In this document: positions 16,559 through 25,300 of the stretch, piece after piece
Position numbering within the stretch: position 1 is the stretch's first letter
Layout: every line of letters starts with the position of its first letter
The notes under the pieces: generated by a model
What the model was told of the DNA's origin: nothing
What the model saw: only the letters and a program-made list of their open reading frames with translations
The model's database searches: none
Program-made: the position numbers and the translations under genes
NCBI GenBank assembly: GCA_947426525.1
Contig: CANEEJ010000001.1
Span: 87,617 to 130,262 of the forward strand
Origin: an uncultured Clostridium sp.
Lineage (GTDB): Bacteria; Bacillota; Clostridia; TANB77; CAG-508
Reading direction: 5' to 3'
DNA: 42,646 bases

Positions 16559-17080
16559 ATGATGAACGAAAACGTTAAGGAAGCTTATGAGAAAGTGGTT
16601 GAAGCTCGGAACATTTTGGCGTGTGTAGAAGAAACAGACGAGAAGGCTATCGACAAAGCTATGGGACAGCTGTTTACTGGCACTGTTTTTCTTCAAAAAG
16701 ATGGAAAATATGGGCTTTTATCTAGGTTCCTCCAAGAGCAAATCTTTTCTTATTTCAAGAAAAGAGTAGATAAAGACTTTGTCTTGGAGTATACCTCTCG
16801 ATTGATTGAAATGATTGAGAATGAAAACAAGCCTGCGTACGAGGAAGAAATCAAACAAATGTATGAAGATGCCAGAACTGCATTCGAGGAAGTTACCAGT
16901 ACAATACAGGAGGGACTCAATGCTGCCAAAGAAAAGGTCAAAGAAGAGGGACCTAAGCGCGTAGCTGAAGCCGAGAAGAAAGCAAAAAAGATGGTACGAA
17001 AATTCGTTGATGGCTTCGATAAATGGCTGAATGAGGAGGAGCAGGAAGAAAACGCAGAATGCGAAGACGGAGACGAGTAA
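16559..17080 (+). CDS. Uncharacterised acidic coiled-coil protein
   Basis: 173 residues from ATG 16559 (or the adjacent ATG 16562); AAAGG lies 11 bases upstream. Residues 1-95 are helical (NVKEAYEKVVEARNILACV, GKYGLLSRFLQEQIFSYF). Residues 95-150 form a long Ala/Glu/Lys-rich coiled coil with the rhythm of LEA or apolipoprotein-like amphipathic helices. The C-terminus is very acidic (EEEQEENAECEDGDE). No family recognised. GC is the highest of the window (30 of 60 in 16921-16980), about twice its secA neighbour, marking it as acquired. It opens the TelA/kinase block but has its own promoter and terminator. Confidence 0.7.
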   Translation: MMNENVKEAYEKVVEARNILACVEETDEKAIDKAMGQLFTGTVFLQKDGKYGLLSRFLQEQIFSYFKKRVDKDFVLEYTSRLIEMIENENKPAYEEEIKQMYEDARTAFEEVTSTIQEGLNAAKEKVKEEGPKRVAEAEKKAKKMVRKFVDGFDKWLNEEEQEENAECEDGDE

Positions 17081-17122
17081 GCTAACCTGAAATTTCCAAA
17101 CAACAATTGAATAAAGAACCTT

Positions 17123-17156
17123 ATAGCAGGAGAATATATTTCTCCTGCTATTTTTT
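17123..17156 (+). terminator. Terminator before the TelA gene
   Basis: A 12-bp stem ATAGCAGGAGAA paired with the segment ending TCTCCTGCTAT, followed by TTTTTT. Confidence 0.9.
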
Positions 17157-17167
17157 AGTTGCTTTAA

Positions 17168-17196
17168 TTGACATAATTTCAAAAGAATGATATAAT
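17168..17196 (+). promoter_or_regulatory. Consensus sigma-A promoter of the TelA gene
   Basis: TTGACA (17168-17173), 17-bp spacer ending TGA, TATAAT (17191-17196): exact consensus boxes plus extended -10. Confidence 0.9.
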
Positions 17197-17251
17197 AGGT
17201 GAACGTAACATAGTAACCAATTTAATGTTTAAACAATGGAGGTAAAACACT

Positions 17252-18490
17252 ATGGAAAATAACACACAGATGACTACACAGGCAACAGTTGAAACACCTG
17301 ATGTAGGAGCAATTGGATTAGAGATTTCTGTTCCGACAACGAAAAATGATGTCATACCACTTAATTATGAGCAGGCATTAGCAACCTATTCAGAGCAAGA
17401 ACGGCAGGAAATCTTAGAACTTGCAGATAGCATTGATGTTAGAAAAACAGAAAATGTTATGAGTTATGGTTCTATTGCAATGAAGAGGACATTTGAACAG
17501 TGTAAAGCTTTTCTTAAAGAGGAAAAAGGTTCGCAAGCTGATCAAATAGTCATCGCAAGAGTTATTGAACTTTCAAAAAAAGCTGCTAATGCTCATGAAG
17601 ATTTCAATATGATTCTTCAAGAACCAAATCTTTTTCAAAAATTTTTGCTGAAACTTGCAAGTGGATCAAAAGGAAAGTCAAAAACAGAAGAGCTTCAAAA
17701 AAGTGCAGTAACTAGTTTTAAGTTTTTTGCGGAGTTGGCAACATCTTATGATTCATGGATTAGTATACTTAAAGGAGCAATGGCTGATATTACAGATGCT
17801 GCGATGAGCGATCTCGAAAATGTTTCTTGGCTGGAAAAGTACATTATTGCAGGTAAGATTGCAGAAGAACGAATTGTTAATGAAATGCAGGCAATTCAGG
17901 AACAATATCAAACAACTGGGAGATTGCAATATGCACATAGTTACCAAGAATTTAAGGAAGGACATGATATTTTTGAAATAGTAATGAACCGCCTTGAAGA
18001 TTCTCGTGCTATGTATTATTTAAGTATGGGACAGTTGGCATTAAGTAAAAAGGGGAATATCTATCTCCAGGTTGCAATTAACACGAAGGGTAAGAATAGT
18101 ATAGCCCTTGTAGGGCAACAATTACGTAATGCACTGTTAGATGCAAAGAATAAAGAAGTCTTAGAAGGGCAGAATGCAATTGTACGATTGAACGACGAAC
18201 TTATAAAAGATGTTAGCCAAGCAGTTGGAATGACAGCAGAGCAGGCCAAGGAAGCAATGTACGCAAGTTTCTATAATATGGATGCGGCTAAAACAGCTTT
18301 TACCACAGTTATAAACTTTGGTGGAAGTATACAAAAAGACTTTGATGAAATGCGTACTAAGATGAAGGAAAATATTGCTGAACTCAATGGATTAGTTGAA
18401 CAACTTGAGCCAGTTGTTGGTACATCTATTGAAACATTAAATACCGAAACAAGCAAAACTCCAACTGGAGTTGCTGGTCTGAAATTTTAA
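17252..18490 (+). CDS. TelA-family (toxic anion resistance) protein
   Basis: 412 residues, soluble and almost wholly helical. Residues 190-385 fit the TelA family (PF05816) pattern: a helix with MNRLEDSRAMYYLSMGQLALSK, then IYLQVAINTKGKNSIALVGQQLRNAL, then AIVRLNDELIKDVSQAVG and a closing coiled coil DEMRTKMKENIAELNGLVEQLE. TelA/YceH-like proteins are tied to tellurite, nisin and other envelope-stress resistance, with unclear biochemistry. AATGGAGGT precedes the ATG. It has its own strong promoter and terminator but stands directly before the PP2C-vWA-kinase operon. The N-terminal 40 residues are a disordered Thr/Val-rich leader. Confidence 0.75.
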   Translation: MENNTQMTTQATVETPDVGAIGLEISVPTTKNDVIPLNYEQALATYSEQERQEILELADSIDVRKTENVMSYGSIAMKRTFEQCKAFLKEEKGSQADQIVIARVIELSKKAANAHEDFNMILQEPNLFQKFLLKLASGSKGKSKTEELQKSAVTSFKFFAELATSYDSWISILKGAMADITDAAMSDLENVSWLEKYIIAGKIAEERIVNEMQAIQEQYQTTGRLQYAHSYQEFKEGHDIFEIVMNRLEDSRAMYYLSMGQLALSKKGNIYLQVAINTKGKNSIALVGQQLRNALLDAKNKEVLEGQNAIVRLNDELIKDVSQAVGMTAEQAKEAMYASFYNMDAAKTAFTTVINFGGSIQKDFDEMRTKMKENIAELNGLVEQLEPVVGTSIETLNTETSKTPTGVAGLKF

Positions 18491-18510
18491 TTTCAGGCAA
18501 AAAACGTGTC

Positions 18511-18544
18511 AAAAGGGCGAATTTTGAAAGAAATTCGCCCTTTT
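18511..18544 (+). terminator. Terminator after the TelA gene
   Basis: A perfect 14-bp stem AAAAGGGCGAATTT/AAATTCGCCCTTTT with a 6-nt loop. Confidence 0.9.
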
Positions 18545-18547
18545 GTA

Positions 18548-18576
18548 TTGATATTTTACATAAAATATGATATTAT
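18548..18576 (+). promoter_or_regulatory. Sigma-A promoter of the PP2C-vWA-kinase operon
   Basis: TTGATA (18548-18553), 17-bp spacer ending TGA, TATTAT (18571-18576), beginning four bases after the TelA terminator stem and about 50 bp before the PP2C start. Confidence 0.8.
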
Positions 18577-18624
18577 GTTTATGTTATTTTTTAAATAAAC
18601 AATAGAAAGGAGAAAAGGGAAATT

Positions 18625-19311
18625 ATGATTATAAGTTCTCAAGGATTTAGACATTTTACAGATGGAATTAACAATCAAGATTTTGGAATCGAAAGCGAAA
18701 AGATGGTACTCATTTTAGATGGATGTAGTGCTGCAAAGTATTCTGATTCTGGAACACGGTTGTTTGGACAGCTTTTCTCAAGAAAGGAGGAATGTGATAG
18801 CTTAGAAAAATTTGAAGATAATGTAAAAAGTGTTTTTGATGACATACTTACGATGTTAAAAAAGTATTATCCAATAAGCAATGACCTCGAAAACAACTAC
18901 ATTATGGAAAATCTTTTGTTTACAATCATAGCTTGTTTTGAAACAGAAGATAAGTACATTGTGAAACTTTTTGGAGATGGCTACATTATTACCCAAAATG
19001 CAAAGGGATTATTAAGTTATATGAAATTTGCATATGGAAGTTGCCCACCGTACTATGCCTACAAATATTGTAGGCAGATGGTACCTACCTTCAAGGATTA
19101 TCAATTTAAGACATTTACCTTTGATAAAACAGTTTTTAAGAAGGTATTAATTGCTACTGATGGAGTTATGCCAATTATAAAATTTGACATGAAAGATATA
19201 GATACCAGCATTGTGGCTGGAAACTTTTCTTTGATACAAACAATTCTCAAAGAAAGAAGGATGTCTTTTCATGATGATATTACAATTGGAATGTTAGGAG
19301 GTAAAAAATAA
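18625..19311 (+). CDS. PP2C-family (PPM) serine/threonine phosphatase
   Basis: 228 residues, compact PP2C fold. Metal-binding motifs: NQDF (D19), LILDGCS (D32, G33), LFGDGYI (D118), IATDGV (D179, G180) and HDDITIGML (D217, D218). All the acidic residues expected to hold the Mn2+/Mg2+ pair are present, so it is probably active. It would reverse phosphorylation by the kinase encoded at the end of the same operon. AAAGGAGAAAAG precedes the ATG. Its stop overlaps the start of the next gene by one base (TAATG), pointing to coupled translation. Confidence 0.85.
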   Translation: MIISSQGFRHFTDGINNQDFGIESEKMVLILDGCSAAKYSDSGTRLFGQLFSRKEECDSLEKFEDNVKSVFDDILTMLKKYYPISNDLENNYIMENLLFTIIACFETEDKYIVKLFGDGYIITQNAKGLLSYMKFAYGSCPPYYAYKYCRQMVPTFKDYQFKTFTFDKTVFKKVLIATDGVMPIIKFDMKDIDTSIVAGNFSLIQTILKERRMSFHDDITIGMLGGKK

Positions 19312-20057
19312 TGGGTATATTAGACAGTTCAAAAATAAAGGGTAAAAAATGGAGAAAGAAAAGGGATGAATATCCAACAACAGTTGAACAACCTAAAAAA
19401 GAACAACAACCAATTGGAAAAGAACGTGCTTCCAGACTTGTGGATCCTAATTTAGAATTTCAATTGATGTATGGGCTTCCAGAAGAAGGAACAACTTCTA
19501 AAACAGGTTTTGAAAAACCAGTTATTCCAAGACCAATTATTAAGCGGTTGGTGAAGAAAGAACTTACCATTATTTTGGCGGAAAATACGGCTACAGTAGG
19601 GAAAGAAAAAGATACTGTTTTACGAATTGTCAAAAATTTTGCAAAATCAGATTTAGTATGTATCATTAATTATGATGATACAGTAAAACAAAGTGAAATT
19701 TTTGAAAATTCTGATACCACTAATTCTACTGTACAATACCATGAAATGGTGGGAGAAAAGGCATGTTTATTTGATGCTTTGATTCAGCTTGAGAAAATAG
19801 TCAATGAAAAATACTTATCAATCGAAGAAACAGAAACTGATAGACTTCAAATTGATAAGATTAATATCATTGGCATTGGAACTTGTAGAGACAATGGCTC
19901 TGTTACTTCGAAAGAAGAAGCATTGAACAGTTTTTACAAGGTAGCGTCAAAAGTTAAAGTAGCAACCAAATATTTTTGCCTTTCAGAAGAATATTTTAGG
20001 GAGGCAGCAGAGCTTGGTTTTCATTCAATTGGTTCTATTCCTAGAACTTTTCAATAA
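19311..20057 (+). CDS. Degenerate von Willebrand A-like protein
   Basis: 248 residues. Residues 1-75 are basic and Pro-rich, probably unstructured. From residue 84 the protein follows a vWA plan: first strand LTIILAENTAT (84-95), FAKSDLVCIINYDDTVKQ as the next helix-strand, LFDAL helix, INIIGIGTCRDNGS as the later strand. The MIDAS is altered: ExTxT (91-95) replaces DxSxS, and the threonine of the second motif is Ala (A151 in EKACLFDAL). Metal-dependent ligand binding is therefore doubtful; it may be a structural partner of the intact vWA protein three genes on. Family call is by fold pattern, not strong motif identity. Confidence 0.55.
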   Translation: MGILDSSKIKGKKWRKKRDEYPTTVEQPKKEQQPIGKERASRLVDPNLEFQLMYGLPEEGTTSKTGFEKPVIPRPIIKRLVKKELTIILAENTATVGKEKDTVLRIVKNFAKSDLVCIINYDDTVKQSEIFENSDTTNSTVQYHEMVGEKACLFDALIQLEKIVNEKYLSIEETETDRLQIDKINIIGIGTCRDNGSVTSKEEALNSFYKVASKVKVATKYFCLSEEYFREAAELGFHSIGSIPRTFQ

Positions 20058-20077
20058 GAGAATAGGAGGAATATAAC

Positions 20078-21577
20078 GTGACTTTTATGCAAAAAATTTA
20101 TGATTTTTTTAACAATATTTTTTCTTCGTTTTCTTTGGAAACGATGGAAAATAATATTCCTGAGCTTGGTTCTACCGAGCAAAATGATACTTCTGTAGAT
20201 GACCTTAATCATGAGGAAGAAGCAGAAGAAATAGAAGAACGCATAAACGTTGCTAAGAGAACATTAATGACAAAACTTTACCAACTTGAGCAAGAAATCG
20301 CTATCTTTGAAAATGATTTTCCGGAAGAATACAATGGATTTTTGCAAAGGATAGAAAATTTAAGAGCTTCTTACAATTCAAGTTTGGAAGAGCTTAAAAA
20401 ATTGTTAACTTTTGAAATTGATCCAGATAGTGATACTTCCAAAATTGGCGAGGTAGTTAGGCTTGAAAAGGATATTCGAAAGTTCATTGAAAGCACAGTA
20501 AAGTTTCACATTATCTCAACACGCTTACAGCGACTAATTAAAAAATTGAATATTTTATACAACGTTTCGATTGTCCATTCGAAAGAATGTGAAAAAGCGA
20601 AGGTTTGCTCACAGCTCGAAAAAGCCATACAGCAGGAAAGAAAGACGATAGAAGAATTCAAAAATTTTTTAGCAGACCGGCAATTAAAAGAACGGGTGAT
20701 AGAGCTATTATCGTATGTAGATTATCAAATTTTTAAATCAAGTGTACGTAACGCTAGTAAATCACCTGATATCTTGCTGAAGGAAACTTCGGTTATGCTG
20801 GTAGACTTGGATGACTTCGATTATGGAACGGTTTACATGGCCTTCCTAAAGAATGAGTTGAGAGACTTACTTGAACTTTTATCTTTCATTTCTGATGATG
20901 AATACTATAGAGCTTTGAAAAAGAGAGCGGAAAAATTACTTACTTATTTTGCCTATACAGAACATCCCGAAAAAATGCTGTTAGAGCATGATTTTTGGAA
21001 TGAAATTTTAACATTTGAAACAGATTTGTTTGAGATGTTAAAACTTAGTGGGGTTGCGGAAGAAAAAATCAAGGTAAAATTGCTTGCTGAAATGGATATA
21101 ACAGTAGACGAAGAAGAAGTTTTAGTTTCTCCTATCACTACGGCAAAAGTAGCCTTAGTAAGTATTTTTGCCAAAACACACGATGAACGTGTAGGGTTAC
21201 TGATGAAACTACTAAGAAATTTATCAGAGGAGATTACCTACAAAGAAATTTATTTCTTGTTATTGCTTTTTGATGTACTTGAGGTGGTAGAAAATACCTC
21301 GAATGATTTGAAGAGACATATCGAGAAATATGTTAGGAAATATCCTTATCATTCAAAAACCATAACAGAAAAGAAGCAAAAAGTACTAAATATTACTAAT
21401 AAGGAATATGTCGTTATTTTTCATTTAGATAGCGATGAAACAGAAGCTGTTCAAATACTTCGAAATTTGAATTTTGATTTCAAAGTAACAAATAGCAATG
21501 TATTTTTAAATTCCTTTTACTTTAATGGTTTAGAGAATGTATTAAGTAACTTACAAACAAACACAAACAACTTATAA
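20078..21577 (+). CDS. Uncharacterised helical protein of the kinase operon
   Basis: 499 residues with GTG start 20078, chosen because AGGAGGA lies seven bases upstream. Residues 1-60 hold a short hydrophobic/aromatic start and an acidic linker (NHEEEAEEIEER). Residues 55-230 form coiled coils (TLMTKLYQLEQEIAIFEND, LRASYNSSLEELKKLL). Residues 230-500 are packed helices with no Cys clusters, membrane segments or nucleotide motifs, ending in a small alpha/beta piece (EYVVIFHLDSDETEAVQIL). I recognise no family. Position between the two vWA genes, 16 bp before the second, suggests a scaffold or effector of this operon. Confidence 0.75.
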   Translation: MTFMQKIYDFFNNIFSSFSLETMENNIPELGSTEQNDTSVDDLNHEEEAEEIEERINVAKRTLMTKLYQLEQEIAIFENDFPEEYNGFLQRIENLRASYNSSLEELKKLLTFEIDPDSDTSKIGEVVRLEKDIRKFIESTVKFHIISTRLQRLIKKLNILYNVSIVHSKECEKAKVCSQLEKAIQQERKTIEEFKNFLADRQLKERVIELLSYVDYQIFKSSVRNASKSPDILLKETSVMLVDLDDFDYGTVYMAFLKNELRDLLELLSFISDDEYYRALKKRAEKLLTYFAYTEHPEKMLLEHDFWNEILTFETDLFEMLKLSGVAEEKIKVKLLAEMDITVDEEEVLVSPITTAKVALVSIFAKTHDERVGLLMKLLRNLSEEITYKEIYFLLLLFDVLEVVENTSNDLKRHIEKYVRKYPYHSKTITEKKQKVLNITNKEYVVIFHLDSDETEAVQILRNLNFDFKVTNSNVFLNSFYFNGLENVLSNLQTNTNNL

Positions 21578-21593
21578 AATGGAGGTAAAAACA

Positions 21594-22304
21594 ATGGCTA
21601 ACTTTTATGATTTTTCTTCAGATAGGATTAACGTTTATTTACTACTTTTGGATTCATCGAATTCTATGGAGGATGATGAACGCAACTGTCGAAGGGGACT
21701 TACGTTATTTAAGGAAAGCTTTGAAACATTTTATTTAAAAAATTCTATCGTCGTATCTGTTTGCCGGTTTAATGAGTATTTCTCTTCTGGCGAATTTAGA
21801 CCAGTAAGAGAGATGGATACCCACTATTATACAAGTGGTGCAACTGCGTTGAATTACGCAATTTCAAAATCTGCAGATCTTCTTTGTGATTATGTTCGTG
21901 AAGTTGTTAAACGTACAGGGATTGTTCCAAGAGCAACTTTTGTGTGCTTTTCAGACGGAGAACCTTGCCGTGATAGAATGACGTATGAACAGGGAAGAGA
22001 AGCTGTTGCTAGAATGAACTATTCTGGAATAGATACAGCATTTGCAGCATTTGGTAAAGACATTAGTGCAGAATATGGAAGAAAGCAGGGATTTAAGGCG
22101 ACTATCGATGTAACAAATCGATCTACACTCTTGAATTTCCTTGGAGTTACTCTTCCGAATTCGTGTAAGGAACAATCACAGAGTTATAAATCTTTGGGAG
22201 CGGACTTTTTTAGTCAGGGAATACATTCAAGAAGCCAGTCCCAGGGATATTCTCAAAGAACGGCTCAAGTCTTAGAAGACGATGATTGGATTGATGCAAT
22301 ATAG
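21594..22304 (+). CDS. TerY-like von Willebrand A-domain protein
   Basis: 236 residues, nearly all one vWA domain. The MIDAS is complete: DxSxS at D20-S22-S24 (LLDSSNSM), T84 in SGATALNYAI and D121 in CFSDGEP. Size and motifs resemble TerY, the small cytosolic vWA protein that accompanies PP2C and kinase genes in Ter-type loci. Such domains bind partners through a metal ion. The last 50 residues are Ser/Gln-rich (SQGIHSRSQSQGYSQR), possibly a flexible tail or phosphorylation target. ATG 21594 is preceded by AATGGAGGT; the 5-codon longer start is rejected. A GC-rich hairpin follows the stop. Confidence 0.8.
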   Translation: MANFYDFSSDRINVYLLLLDSSNSMEDDERNCRRGLTLFKESFETFYLKNSIVVSVCRFNEYFSSGEFRPVREMDTHYYTSGATALNYAISKSADLLCDYVREVVKRTGIVPRATFVCFSDGEPCRDRMTYEQGREAVARMNYSGIDTAFAAFGKDISAEYGRKQGFKATIDVTNRSTLLNFLGVTLPNSCKEQSQSYKSLGADFFSQGIHSRSQSQGYSQRTAQVLEDDDWIDAI

Positions 22305-22307
22305 GGC

Positions 22308-22331
22308 GTAGGGGGATGAAATTCCCCCTAC
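22308..22331 (+). other. GC-rich intercistronic hairpin
   Basis: GTAGGGGG (22308-22315) pairs with CCCCCTAC (22324-22331) with a short loop and no T run after it. It lies in the 52-bp gap between the vWA and kinase genes and could be an mRNA stabiliser or processing site that sets lower kinase expression. Confidence 0.6.
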
Positions 22332-22356
22332 AGACTGAGAAAAAAGGAGAAAACTT

Positions 22357-25300
22357 ATGAATGATAAATTTAGAAAATTTATTTTCAATAATTTCGAAAA
22401 AAACTCTTATCAATTAGTATCTGAAGCTGTCGGAAAAGAAAAAATCTACTATCAGGATGGAAAAATAGTTACTTTGATAGAAGATGAAGAAGTTGGAAAA
22501 CGGCTTTTTCCTATAGTAAAAAGTCTGAAACAATGGAAAGAAACCATTTCGTCTAAGAGACATATTGATTTTAAAGTTACAGATTTTATAGCTGATAAAT
22601 CAAATTGTGTGCAAATGTTATTTGCTGATATACAATGTTCAGTAGATGAGTGGAAACAACTAGGAGACTTTGAAAAGCTCCAAGAATTAGTTTCTTTTGC
22701 GCAGGAAATGCAGGAAAAGGGGTATACCATTGACGAGGCCGTTTTTGATAAGGAAGCATGTATCTATTTATCTAATTTTCTTTCATTTTTTAAGCTTGAG
22801 GGCACAGAAAAAAATGGATGTCTTATAAAATATGTTCATTATATACTCTCAGGTGAAGATAATATGGAAGAATTTTATCGGACAATTATCGAAGAAAACA
22901 AAATTTGTAGATTATGTGATTTTCCTTATGGAATGTCGGTTATTCAAATGTGTTATAACTATTGTGCAGATGGAACCATTCCAAATATTAATTTTGTTTT
23001 ATATAAGGAAGGTATAGAACGTTTTCTATCATCTTGGAATTCTAATGTATCTATTAATAATAGCATTATAGTTGGCAACCCTGATTTTAGTGCTAAATTG
23101 CCAGTAACAGAAAAGACAGAAAATTATACAGTTTATGATAACCGTATAAAAATCTATCGAGAAATGGATGATAAATTTAGCAAACTTTTAATGAGTGGGG
23201 CAAACGAAGGATTTCTTAATTATACAAAGGAAGATTTAGAAGACTGTTTTAAAACTTTCGTTGTTGATTTTGATAATAACATTATTGGATATGAATATGA
23301 ATGCACAGCTGGTAAAAATAAATCAACGATTTTAGATGTTGCATTTGAAAGCCAAGCTGACATCCTTAATTTTGTTTCTAAGTTAAGCAGTTATCTTCAT
23401 GGACTATCTGCGAAAGTGCATTCTCAGTTTGAAACAGATAAACATGAATTTGACATAGAAACAGAGGTAGTGTATTATCCAAACAACAATTTTAAAATTG
23501 TTGGAGTTGATAGCTTATTTAGACTTGTTTCGGAAAGTCCTCAAAAGATAGACGAAGATATCACCATGTTATTTTTCAAATTGCTTCGTGCTTATTTAGA
23601 AAAAACGTATGGTGAAATTTCAGACAAATTAACTCTTTATGAGAAAAAGGAAGTTAGATATCTATCTCCTAGGCTTGCAAAAGAATTCTATAAATTTGTT
23701 ATAGGAAAAGAAGTAGACATTGCTAAAGCAACTGAGAAATTTAATAGATTTATCCTGTATGATGAGAAACCTATTGATAATAATTTGTTGTTTGACAGAA
23801 ATTTTCTATACAATCCATTAGAAACGGTTTTCTTATTTGAACAAGAAGTGAAAAATAAGTATAATGTGAAGATGGAAAGAAATACAAAACAAAGGCTACC
23901 AGATGGAAGACTTTTAGTAACTTTCAATCAGAGAGAAAACATTTATACGCTAGCAGGAAAAATGAATTCTTTGAATGACGAGATTGCAAATAAGTTTTAC
24001 GGTTTTAATAAATATGTAGAATTTGTTGAAATATCGGAAATTATTTATTCTTTCGATTTCAGTTCGGAGAATTTATATTATGTTTCAGGGTATATAACAA
24101 CACCTTTTTTTGGAAAGCCAATCACAATGGATGGTTTTTTAAAGTATAATAACAAGGAAATCTTACAAATTACTGGGAGGTTAATGACTAACTTTGGTAG
24201 ATACTTTATCCATTGGTCAAATATTTATATAACTTCTCGAAATGATGAGTTTTTCTTCTATATCAACAAATTGGATGAACCTTTTGAAATCTTAAGAAGT
24301 GGTGTGGACTCAACAACAGAATTTATTGAAAAATTCTTTAATCTATTAACAAACAGAGGGTATAACCCAAATGCTTTTGTAGATTTAGGATTAAATGAGT
24401 ATTGCGATGAAATGTATTTGATTTCTCTTGCTCAAGACATGGATGCTTATTGTGAAGAACATAAAATTTATTATGATAGTTCGAAAAAAATGTGTCCAGT
24501 CTGCTTGAAAACACTTCAAGTTATAGAAGATGATGATTTGGAGCACTTTCTTAAAGAGTTTGAAGATAACTATGCTATCCATTATATGCTTTCTTGGGAT
24601 TACAATCTTAAGATTTACAAAAAAGGAAGTGTCAATATGGCAAAAATAGAAGCAAATATTGATAAAATAATTGCTAAAAGAATAAGCGAACAGGCTTATC
24701 CATTACAGCAAGATTGTTTTCTTCCTTACAAAAAGGCTTTAGATAGTAAACGAAGGTTTATAGGATATGTTTATAAAAGGGTATATTTTAATATCTCAGA
24801 TTTCAAAGATATAAAGGATACAAAAAACTTACGAAACCTGCCAAGAGTTAAGAGCTTAATACGGTTAATTTTACAAGTAAAAGAACTTGTTAACAATCAG
24901 CTATATTTCATTCAAAATCCATTTGGTGATGTTTTCTTAAGTATGCACCATAAAGGACAAGTACAAATTGCTAACGTTGATTTTTTAGGAGAAGAAGGAA
25001 AAAAGGCAAATACCATAAAATGGACATGCCAGTATATCCTTAATGTAATTAACTTAGATAAGGATATTGATATCTCTTTTGGAATTTTGAAACAAAAAGA
25101 AGATATAGATTACCTTTTAAACTTACTTCGTGAATATGCTGAAACTCTGACCATGTATTGTCCTATTCACAAAATTTATTATAAGGCAGATTATTTATTC
25201 TGTCCTAGATGTGTGGATAGAGCAAAAATGAAAAAGTTGGATATTAAGTATGTAAATGCTTCTGATATTTCTGATTGGAAGGAATTCGACCGAGGTGGCG

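Noticed and set aside
16718..17182. Two long minus-strand ORFs opposite the acidic coiled-coil gene
   Set aside because: They are antisense to a gene with consensus promoter, ribosome binding site and terminator, and have none themselves.
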